From Micrasema longulum (lineage: Eukaryota; Arthropoda; Insecta; Trichoptera; Brachycentridae), in assembly GCA_022494885.1 (NCBI GenBank), contig JAGVSM010004546.1, positions 1-64,000 of the forward strand: a DNA stretch of 64,000 nt, read 5' to 3'. A program made the translations under genes and the position numbers. This document shows, in pieces, positions 42,901 to 54,900 of the stretch (its first letter is position 1; the number at the start of each line of letters is the position of its first letter). The notes under the pieces were generated by a model. That model had not been told where the DNA came from. It did not search any database and was given only the letters and a program-made list of their open reading frames with translations.

Positions 42901-45900
42901 TGCTTTCTAGGCATCGCGTTAAAGTTGGCATTTCAAAGCGCTGGTGTAACCAAGCATCAGACAGCTTCTTTGATATTTATTTTGGCCATGATCATCGGGA
43001 CATAGGTTTCTTGTTGTTGTTTATCGTATTTTATACATATGCAACATATGCATTCATTATAGCCATATTCAGTATGCCATAATGCCATTATTTTTGATCA
43101 GTCAGAGGCAGGGAAAAAAAACAATATTTAATAGGTACCTATTTTATTCATCGAATAAACAAATAATAATTCATATTTATCTTTTGAATAATTCTCAATT
43201 TCTGGAAAAATCACAATTTCAAATAATCACACCTTTTCTACAACCGCAACACTATTCATAAATATTCGTCTTTCAAACAACCTAATCACTAAATAGGTGC
43301 GAAGGTTTTCACGGTCACTGTTATCAATATGTTTCTTTTTTAGGTGATACCGTGTGTGTTGGATTTGTTCTGACGTTTCGGCTGCCATTGCAGGAGTCAT
43401 CTTCAGGGTAAGCTGAGTGTTTTATAGAAAAAAAGTGTGTGTTTAAGTACTATTACTAGGATATAAGAAGAAGCAAATTGACATTATTAAATCGCAAGCT
43501 ACAAAGAAGAACAAGGAAGAAGATATTACCAGCGAAGCTGCATACCTACCATATGTACAGAATGTTACTGACAGGATAGCCAAAGTGCTATTAAAACATC
43601 ATATTGGAACAACGTTTGGGACTGTGGAAAAAATAAAGAATCATTTATTGAGCCCAAAAGATAAGAATCCCCTGGAAACGGAAGCTGTTTATAAACTAAG
43701 TTGCCAAGGATGTGATAAAGTGTACATAGGAAAACGGGGCGCACAGCAAAGAAAAGGTTTGACGAACACAAAAGAGCGTGTAAACTTGGGCATCCTGACA
43801 AATTTGCAATAGCGGAACACTTTATAGACACCGGACATTTTTTCGCCTTTGAACCAAAAAATTTGCATAAACGCAGTAATTGCAGTGCACGAATAATAAA
43901 AGAGGCAATTGAAATACACAGACACCCAAATAACATAAACGAAGACGACGGGCTGAAATTAAACTCAATACGGTTCCCAGTACTACATACTACAAAAAAT
44001 AATAGAAATGTGCCTACTGCCGACTGCGACACGGTACAAATTACTAGTAGTTAAACACACACTTTTTTCTACTAAACACTCAGCTTACCATGAAGATGGC
44101 TCCTGCAATGGTAGCCGAAACGCCGGAACAAATCCAACACACACGGTATCACCAAAAAAAGAAACATATTGTTAACCTAATCACTGTTACACTTATATTG
44201 TACATGTGCAATCCTAAGGAATAAACAATCTAGGACGGTACTTCAAAGTTGAACTTTCCATCTCTTTCACTCTAAAAGTTATAAACATACTTGTTTTACG
44301 CGGTCTGTGATCGCAACATAAGACCATCTCGCTACGATCTCGAATTTTGAAATAGGGCACACATAAACATATTCTTATGTGTGCTCTAATAACAACAATG
44401 TACATATATTTCATTTATAAGTTGTTTAACACATATTTCTCAACCTTCTGTTTAAATTTTGTTTTTTTTTCTTCTTAATAAATGTTTTTTCCCATTTTTG
44501 TGACATTGTCTTTTTTTTTTAATGGAATTCTGATTTTTACCTTTTCTCTGGTAGCGTGATCATGTTCATATTGGCTTTGATATTTTTTTTTGCAAAATTA
44601 TGTGTTCTTTTTTAATTAATACATGTGAAACAAGGGGTAAAAAAAGATAAGATTACCAATGAGGAGAAAAATAAAATCTCAAAACTCATTGTACAAGGGA
44701 TTGAAGCTGTACAATGAGTTACCTGAAGAAAAAAAATAAATACAGTAAAACCCCTTTACGTTTTTCAAGGGAGCAACAAAAAAAAAGTGTAAAACTGAGG
44801 AAAACTTTAAAGTGAGGAAATGAAAAACGTATGGAAAAAATTAAAATATAATCACTGTACAAGACTATACTAAATTTACTGCAGAAAAATTGTAAGAACT
44901 GTCATAATTGGGGATTATTCATATTTACCAATGATATAATTAAAAATATTTTGTATTTTTTGTATCAATATCACAATGTATTTTTTTTTTATTGAATTAA
45001 AAAAAAAACATGTTTAAATAATTTTATGTATGAACTTAACCTTAAAAACGCGAAAATAAAAATTAGAATTTGCATAAAATGAATTTAACGATTTTTCCCC
45101 TAAATATTGGGAAATTTTATTTATATGGTATCACTTTTTTTAGTATGGCACCACAAAATTTCAACTGTCATATACATCGCGGACTGTTTCACACTTTTAT
45201 GATGACGGTTTAAACTATCTCCTTTTCACATTATGTATGTATAACATCAAATAATATTTATATTGCCATTTTTTTTAACTTCCTGCGTCGTAATTTATTG
45301 ATATGAAGACATTATTCTTCCTGAACAGTCAACTGTATGTCACTATTTAGTAAAATGTCAAAATTAGACACTTAAAGAAAAAGGTCAATTACACTGCACC
45401 TACTTTGAATTTAGTTTGAGACACTAATTTACACATTTTTTTATTTACCTCGATTTTATTCTCCATGCACGCAGAGATAATGTAGAACTATGCATTCACA
45501 GACAGATCAGACACAGATCACAGACAGATCGAATGAGTTATGAAAAAAATGCGACGTAAAACCGGGGTTATCGAAAACGTAAATTGGGGGGAAAATTGAA
45601 TGAGAATGTGTGGAAAAAAATGGGACCTAAATATTTCCGTGTAAAAAGCGGGAAAACGTAAAAACGAGGTTTTACTGTATTTAAAATTAATTTTTTAAAA
45701 ATGTAATTGAGAAATTTTGATAAAAAAAATTGTAATATTATTCAAAGTTTATATTAGTTCTTAAGATGTTATGAACTAACTAAATAAAGCATAAATAAAT
45801 AAATAATAATATACATACACAAATATCATTGTACCAAACAAATTGATGTACTCGTAATATCTCAATACATTTACAAAACTAGTAGTGGACTGTGTTGGAC

Positions 45901-48900
45901 AAAACTGCTCCGGTATCTACTACTACCATCACGCCATTTCACCGTAGGGGTAGGCAGAGAGAATGGACCGCCACACACGTCTATCCTGGCACATATTCCT
46001 AGCTTTCATACATCTTGTCATACATGCTCTTCGGTTCTGTCTGCTTTTAACACGACCAGACTCGAGATTTTGGTTTATCTGATCATGCCACGTCTTCCTT
46101 GGTCGTCCTCGTCTCACGTTACCGTTCATTTTGCCATATATACTTGTAATACCATTCTTTCGTCGTCCATTCGTTCTACGTGACCAAACCATCTCGGAGA
46201 TCCTTTCTTAATCTTATCAATTATACTCGACTCAGATTTACACTCTCGCCTGATTTCATCATTCGTAACCCTGTCAAACATTGATTTCCCACGCATCCGT
46301 CTAAGAGATCGCATTTCAACCGCATTCACTGGGCTTTCATCCTTCCTCTGCCAGTTCTATGTTTCACTTCCATACATAAGTGTCGGGACTAAAACTTTGT
46401 TGTGCACTGCCAGTTTAGCTTCGATTGACATATTTTTACTAGCAATTATTGTGCTTAGTGCTCCGTTCATTTTGTTGCCTGCATTCACTCTCCTTTCAAC
46501 ATCTTTTTCTACTCTTCCATCTCTTGAAAAAATGCTTCCCAGATACACAAATTCTTCTACTTGTTCGAGACATTCGTTGTTTAAATTTATTATGCAGTCA
46601 GTAACCTCACTTCCCCTTTCAAATACCATCACTTTTGACTTACTTTCGTTCATTGCCAATTCGCTCTCCGGGCATACATCATACATTCTAGAGACTATTT
46701 GTTGCGAATCCTTCTTGCTGCTTGCTAACAGAACTGCATCATCAGCACACAACAAGCAGCTTATTGAAAAATGATCCGTTTTTGCTCCAATACCCATGCA
46801 TTCTATTTCTTTCATACAGTCCGAAATCTTTTTATTTCTATTATAAAATTTGTTGTTTCCCTTAACTTCTGCGGCAAGCCATTGAAGATTTTTAGTCCCA
46901 TTAACAGGTGACTTCGCTGTCCGCACACCTTTGGAATTTCACTTTTAACACATGCTCCTGATTTTTTTATATTTATTTAACTTTTTGTACATAATGTTAT
47001 TTGTACATTGGCGGGCTTATCCAAATGGCAATTTCTTCCAACCAACCAATAAAATAAAAGTTTTATTTTTATAATTCAAGTTACAGAACATATTAAATAG
47101 AAAAAAAATATTAAAAAGCTAAGATAAATAAAAATAGAAATAAACGTATTTGTTTATAAATTACCTTAAATCAAAACTATTACTCAATGGGAAAAAGGAA
47201 AAAAGCGGAAAGAGGAAAAAGGAAAGGAGGAGAGATTAAGGAAGAGAAAGGAGATGTTTCTTCAGACGTGATTTAAACAGAGATAATGTAGTAACATCTT
47301 TGATGGTGGATGGGAGATGATTCCACAGTCGAGCCGCATGGACACTATATGAGTTAGAGAAGAAAGAGGAATTGTGTATGGGTATTAAGAGAGTGCCTTG
47401 AGAATGAGAACGAAGAGGTAAACCATGAACTGATAAGCGTTGAAATTTTTCACGCAGGTATATAGGAGCGTTAGGACTATGAAGTACATTGAACAGAAGT
47501 GAGAGGGAGTGATAGTCTCTCCGCTGTCTAATTTTGAGCCATTTCAGTTGCCTAAGATAATCAGAAATGTGGTCATATTTCCTAAGACCAAAAATGTACC
47601 TTACCTATGTATTCTGAAGTCGTTCAAGTTTATCGAGTTGCTCACAGCTTAAATCAGTCATGGAAACATCAGCGTAATCTAGAATGGGTAGTAGTAATGC
47701 TAAGATTTTGATCTTGATGAAAGTATTTCTTCGAAGAAGTTTTTTTAATTGGTTACAGATCGCCACTCTTGAAAAACATCTCCCTTCTCAAGTTTTGTGA
47801 CATGCTTAGAATCGCCCTGCAGCGTATGATGGATGTCAAAGGGGTAAGCTATTTTTACCGTATTTTACTAAAGTGTATTTTAACATATTACAACAGAGAT
47901 GAAGAACATTCAAGAGAAGGTAATATAGAAGTCTAGGCGTCTACAGGGCTTATGACCTGTCAATGGCTGGTTCAAGCTCTTTTACTTCACAAAAGCCAAC
48001 ATATGGAAGAGTTGAGGAAACGTGGATGATAAAACATAGGTAGAATGGTGAATGTTACACAGTGTGTAAAGTGGCCTTTTAAACCAGCCAATGACAGGTC
48101 ATAAGCCCTGTAAATGCCTAGACTCCCATATTCCTTTCTCAAAAATGTTTCCCTTCTCTGTTGCAAGAAATTTAAATATGAGCATCTCCCTAGGGAGAAA
48201 ATCCAGCCAGTCTGCAAGCATTTGGACATACTCAAAACATTGTACTTAATTTCTCATCATCTCTAAACTCATAATTTAAAAATGATTACCAATGAACTGG
48301 ACGATCAATATTGAATATGTATTTTTTTAATATATTGTGAACATCATTCCCACAGTACTTGAACGGAATGCTTAAATTCTCATTTTGCAGCCATAAAAAC
48401 TCACTATTCAAATTTATTCTAAAAAGATTAGAATACTATATCCGTGGGAGTTATTTTAGATCTGGCAACACTGCATTGTTTCCTTACCCGCCCTCTTTCC
48501 ATACCCAGCCGAGCGTGGCTGAGACAAAGGTAGCATGTCCTCTCTTCTCTCACACAGCAATCAATACACTGACACTGGCTGTTCTGCTCGCACGTCTGCT
48601 ATCTGCCTAACTTTCTATGATATTATACAATATAATCATAATTTTCATTGTGTTGGTGACCTACTCTACTGTGTCTTACTTATTAAATTTTCTTATAGCA
48701 AATTTCCTCTTGTATAATAATTATACTAAGTATAAATAATTGTACCATGGTAAATATTAGTCCGCATATGGTTTAGCGGTTAGTGCGCCAGGTTTTCATG
48801 CATGAAATCAAGAATTTGATTATCTTTTATGTTAAAAATATTGGATCCTATAACAAAAATCATTTCATTTATATCACACAAAGAAGCATTTGTGTTGTGG

Positions 48901-51900
48901 TCCCGTGGGTACAGTCGCGGACTTCAAATCAGGAGTTCTGAGCAAATCCCGCCCTATCACAACTTGTTTCTTATTTTCTAACATGGTTATTTACGACTGA
49001 AAGAAAATAGTCCCTAAATTGGATTATTTGAGTAAATCATAAAAACACAAATATTTTTACACAAACCATCATGCCGTTTCTCCGTAAGGGTAGGCAGAGA
49101 GGATAGAATGCCATACCACTATGTATTTGAATCTAGATCTTGCTTCCTCTTCGTTCATACATCTCATGCACGCCCATCGATTATTCAGACTTTTGACATG
49201 TCCATCTTCAAGTATATGTTGGATTGAAACATATCTGCGAAAGACAAGGCATGACCGAATTCAACCAATACTTGAAGGTGGACATGTAAAAAGTCAGAAT
49301 AATCAGTACGCGTGCTTGAGAAGATGTATGAATGTAGAGGAAGCGAGATCTATTTCCAATTCAGAGCATTCCATCGTCTCTGCCTACCCTTACGGTGAAA
49401 CGGCGTGACGGTTGATAAATGAATTTAAAAGAAATTGTCATTTCACTGCTGGTTTTGTTGGTCTTCCCAAAAACAGTGGCGTTTTGCTTTTAACCCCCCC
49501 TCAATTGAGATCATTTTACTAACATAATTATGTATAGTCAGTATTATATGTTTTTTTTATTTATATTGTACTTGAGTTGTATAAAATCAAAACCAGCAAT
49601 CTGACTGTTTACTAATTTGTGGTAAACAAGAAAAATTGTTTTACGCTTTAATCCGTTAGTAAAATTATTGCATGTGTATTGAATTACATCAGTTAGAGAT
49701 TTCTAAATATATTATTTTCGTCCTCGAATAGATTCAGTTTTAATTAAAACAATAATTAATTATAGATTTTTTCAGATTGCTGTTATTGATACTGAATTTC
49801 AAACTTTACTGAACATGATTCTAACCGAATGTTAGATTGCTGCTTTTGTTTCTTATCATGCTCAAAGATTGCTGTTTTTGATTATTACCAAATTCGAATT
49901 TCATAGGGTTGTATAAATTAAAATTTATATTTTTTGGTTACAATCTACTTTTTACTACTTATTTTTGTACTACTTTTATTTAGTTATTAATACAGTTCAA
50001 AAAAATAGAAGTCTCATATTTTTACTTTTAAATAAATAAACAAAAAAATTGAACACGAAGCACATTTGCAGATTGCCGCATTTGATAATAACAAGGTTTT
50101 TAAAATCTGATTTTCCATTGCCAATTTATGTTTTTAATAGGATGTCACTAAATAAGCAAAAACTATTTAAATAGGGCAATGTTGCCCCCACCTATAACTC
50201 GATTTGCATAAAATTGTCAGATTGCTGGTTTTAATTCTATAGGACTAACTTGTACGAAAAAAATATGCATCAGTTACAATATGATTTTTCAGTCAGAGCC
50301 ATTTCATGCTCCAGTGAACCCGGATTTGTTCCCAGACTACTCCAAATATGTTGTTAACCCGACTGACCTTTCCAAGTTAAAAGTTAACATTGAAAAGAAA
50401 ATGTATGGGAGCACGGAGGCGTTTACTAGTGACGCAAAATGGATACTGCACAACTGTATCATATTCAATTCTGGTAAGTCTTCATCAAATTATTAGGTAA
50501 AAATTAACCTAATGATGGGTATAAAAAAAAACTACAGTTAAAAAAGGTTACATGTTCGAGTACTCCTTATAATGAGACGAGTTGTGGTCATATGGTAGTG
50601 TGGTAAACTATGATCAGGAGGTCCAAGGTTCGAACCCCACTTTACCACACCTTGTTTCCCACCGTCTAACATGGTTATTAACACAAATTAAGGAATTACG
50701 ACTATTGTCCATGCGATAATATTTCTTCACAGAGTATCAAATATCTGTTATTTCAGTGCCCATTTTTCAGTTTACAACGCCATAATCTTAACACTTTGAG
50801 CACCGGCCGAATACGCATAGAATTTACCCTGTGCCCGGCCCATTTTTGTGAAATTTCCTGCTTTGTGAAGGGTTTCTTAATAGTGTCATAATTATGAAAA
50901 TATTGGATTAAATCAATTGAAACGTCTCGTATTTATTTGAAACAATTCAAATAATTTTTGTATGATACTTTTGCCAACATTGGCCTTTATGGAGAGCCAC
51001 ATTGCAATGTTCGCACATATACAGGGTCTCACTCATTTTTTTGTGCTTTGTATCTTAGAGCCGTGTAAACACGTGGTTATAATAACCACATGTTGTGTCC
51101 CGGTCCCGTGTTAAACAGTTAATTGTATGGTGAAGATGTACAATGTTTTTTTAAATGTTTTTATTCCAGGCCACTGCAAGTTGACAAACATATCTAGGAG
51201 CATCCTAAAGGCATGTAAGAGTGAGATGCGAGATATAGAAACATGTCCGGAGTGTTATTTGAACGCCAACACTAGAGAAAATTGGTTCACGCACGTTTGT
51301 GAAAGGCCGCACATCCTACTATGGGCTAAACTTAAAAGTAAGTTGATCAAGATCTCTTAAAGCAATAGGGAAATATCACACTACGCATACCGATCAAAAT
51401 ATATGAAATGGATTTAGAAAAATTTATTGTATTTTCAAAATCAATATGGATTTTGTGGAGAAATGTTTTCATACACAACTTTAAAAAATATCTCCCTACA
51501 AAATGCGACATGTTTGGCCTTGAAAATTATGACGTCAAAATTTGTGACGATGTTCTATCAAACAAAATTTACCCGAATCGTGACGTATTAGGGGCGTGGC
51601 CAGTGAATGGACCGTTTTTGCGGGAATTCAAAATCATAATTTAAAAAAATATTATGTTACTAAAAAGAAGTAAAAAAATTTTTTTGCTAGACAGTATTTC
51701 ATAGACCTTTATTAATTTAAAATTATAAAAAGGAAAAAATGTGACATTTCCCTATTATAAGATTATAACAAACTTATAGTATAAAGCATCAAAATAAAAC
51801 CTGTTCTAGGAAGCTTGGTTTATTATGTTATGGAACATATTAAATTACCGAACATTTTGAGAGGTTAAGAACATAAGCATAAACTAAACTCTAAATAGGC

Positions 51901-54900
51901 ACTGTATTGTAGGGCATAATCCATGCTGTATAGAAAATGTCAGTCTAAACAAATCAACGAGCTATCCCACAGACGTAATCAACTCACTGTTTAGTTCTCT
52001 ATTACAATCGAAGTGGCCAAACCACTTGTACATATATATGGACGGATCCAAGATACAACGAAACATTGGTATTATTAATTTTAGTTAGGGATAATCAGTA
52101 CGATGTGCATTTGTCTTTTTTGCACGATATTGGGAAAGCATTTGCGAGAGACAAAAAAAACAATGCTCAAATACCTATACATGGAAATTTCCAGCCACCG
52201 CATATTCGCTTACAATGCAATTTTTCTTCAGGTTTTCCTTACTGGCCGGCCAAAGGAATGGCCTATTCAACCTCGGGTACAGTGGACGTTCGGTTCTTCG
52301 GTGACCATGACCGCGCTTGGATTCCCGCCAAGGACTGTTACCTCTACAGCAGGAAGGATCCTAACCTCAACAATAAGAGCAAGAAAAATGATATTCAGCG
52401 CGCTATTCTGGTAACTATTCTGTTTGATAAAAAATCACAGAGCTGAACTGAAACGGAATGCAGTCGGGTTTTTTGTCAAAACGTCGCAAACGAACCGCGA
52501 GGCATGAGCGGGTTTCCGTCATTTTCAGTCTGAAATAATACGTTCCTCGCAGTGCTGTGAAACGTAAAAAACTAAAAAAAGTGGTGATTACGTGTGAAGG
52601 TTTACTGCCATTTGTTTATTTCGATTGTCGGCTTTACCTTAAGAAGTAGGAACCCAATCAGCCTGGGAGTATCTACCGTATAACAATAATTTCTAAATTC
52701 CATATTCAAAACAATACTGACATTTGTTTTTTTATGGAAAAACAATATGTCTACAGTATTTGAAAAAAGACGATCCGCATTATTCCGGCATAATATTTGG
52801 CGGAGCAAGGGGAACATTTCAAGCAGGTGAGTTGATATCCATGACCACAGTTAGCCACATGTCTGGCAGTAACTATGATACCTGCAATCTACAAAAGCTA
52901 CCCTTTGGATATCTTTTTTTATTTTGTTAACCATAATGTTACAACTTTGCTTTATTTATTTAATTTTTTATTGTTTACATTTTAGCATGACACTTGACAA
53001 ATTATCTTCTCTGCTTGGTGTTAATTTTTTTGTAAATTTATTGATATTATTTAAGGTTGCTAGAATTCCACTCGTCCATTCGCTTTGTAGCTGCAAGACG
53101 ATTGATAATCTTGCTTTAATATATAAATGTTATCAACCATAAAATACTCAAATTTTGTAAAGGGAGTCTAGAATTTTAACAGTCCATGCGCTCAGTAGCT
53201 GCAAGACTTTTTTAAAAATGATGATTTTGAATAATTATTTTAATATCATTCAAGCAATAAACTTCACTGTCAGATAAAAACATAATGTAAACGGAGGCTA
53301 GATTTCTTATTGTCCGTGCGCTCTGTAGCTTCAAGACGTGGTATAATCTAGCTCATATCTGTTATGATTGAAATATGTAGATCACAATTGGAAACGAGGA
53401 ACTAGAATTCCAATGGTCCATGCGCTCCGTAGCTGCAAGATGTGATGGAATATTTATTTATTGTACAGCGCCCTTGAGGTGATTTTCACAAAAATGGCTT
53501 TATGCATTATTCAACTATAATAATATTATATATTAAGTGGCAGTAAACAATCTACCATATATAGTGAACAATCCGCGATATAATTAGTGGCAATAAACAG
53601 TCCATGATATATTGTAATAATAAAAATACATATATAGTTTTATTCCACTTTTATTTACAAATTTTTACCAGTGACGGGTTTTGTCTTGCAAACTACCTTA
53701 TTGAGTCAAATCATGTATTTGATAAAAATGCAAATGGTTAATTCCTTCACACATGCAGCAAAGGCCAAAAGTGAGATAAACTTGAAATATTAGAAATAAA
53801 CCGCCTAAAGAATTGCCCCAAAAAAATAATATTAAAAAAAAAAAACATTGAACTTTTTTTATTTCATTTACCGTGCTATTTCGAAACCGTGTCAAAAGAG
53901 GTTCCTGCGTAAAATATCATGATAAATAAATAAATGCGTAATTATTTCAGGAGGTCCACCAATATATCCACAATATCAAGACAAAGTTTGGGGCCTTCAA
54001 TCACGCTCCATTCAAAACACTTTACGTACCCACTGAACAAGAGAATCAACTTAAAATACTGGTAAGCTTGCCTCGTATGAAATTTTTTCTAACCAACCAT
54101 TAAAATAAATAATTAAAATGAAAATGAAACATTATGTTTTTAACCTATTTTTTTTTATTCAAAGCAACGCATGCTTCTTCATAATTGAGAATGAAATATA
54201 AATCCTATTTTATAATTTTATGTCAAGTAGTATTTTGTTTTTGTGGACGTATGGAGTGAGAGGTGAGGGGGTTTGAAATCTGATCATTTGCAGTTGTTTC
54301 TAAAACATCGACAAAATTAATAACCACAAAGTTTGTTAGTGCTTCATTTATAAATTTTAATTTAATTTAAAATGGTGTATTTTTCATACCTTTCGTTTTT
54401 TAAACTTTTATTTTTTTATGTGAATAGACAAAATAATGCTGTCAGCGTTTAATAGTCAACGCGTTTGCCTACCATGCAAGAGGTCTCGACATGGTTGATA
54501 TGAAATATTTATTGAAAGGGGTGTTTTTACACTAGAATATTTCATAGTCCCTGGACTGATACCTGAAGCGTAATCAATATACGCTGACATTGATGTACCA
54601 ATGCAGTGCCCCATGCACCATTAGATGCAGAAAGGAAATGAGAATGATGATGAGACAAAATTAAATTAATGAACCAGCAAATATGAGTATATGAATAAGT
54701 TATTTGATACTAGTCTTCTAAAGGAAAGTGAAAAAAGAAGAAGAGGAAGAAAGCATTGTTTAAGTAAGAGATAGGGTATTTTTTTAGACACGTAAAACTC
54801 CTGTTTTACGTTTTTCAAGGGAGCAAATTTTATTTATATGGTAGATATCACTTTTTTTTAGTATGGCACCACAGAATTTCAACTGTCATTAACATCGCGG

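Larger units (their letters stand above)
43326..44170 (+). mobile_element. Penelope-like element 3' part with inverted flanking repeats
   Basis: 43326-43446 and 44051-44170 are about 120-bp inverted copies. Between them is a GIY-YIG endonuclease: AVYKLSCQGCDKVYIGKRGA, then after one frameshift near 43755 FAIAEHFIDTGH and CSARIIKEAIEIHRHPNNI. That domain order is the C-terminus of Penelope-like retroelements. The RT part is missing. The flanks are Penelope pseudo-LTRs by inference and hold hammerhead-like cores. Confidence 0.82.

Noticed and set aside
42855..43082. 75-codon plus-strand frame as a gene
   Set aside because: No domain, no splice support and AT-rich hydrophobic composition; treated as chance.
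43565..44032. 155-codon reverse-strand frame across the Penelope remnant
   Set aside because: Hydrophobic-looking antisense shadow of the GIY-YIG coding strand.
43326..44170. DNA transposon with 120-bp TIRs
   Set aside because: The only protein inside is a GIY-YIG domain of Penelope type, and the repeats carry hammerhead cores typical of pseudo-LTRs.
52757..52826. Possible extra ZMYND8-like exon (YLKKDDPHYSGIIFGG)
   Set aside because: Splice-like ends exist, but it would leave phase 1 before a phase-0 exon, and exon 6 joins exon 7 directly with the family's spacing.
53060..53441. CRISPR-like array
   Set aside because: Spacing varies from 104 to 130 bp, cores diverge, the host is eukaryotic and a LINE-type end follows.
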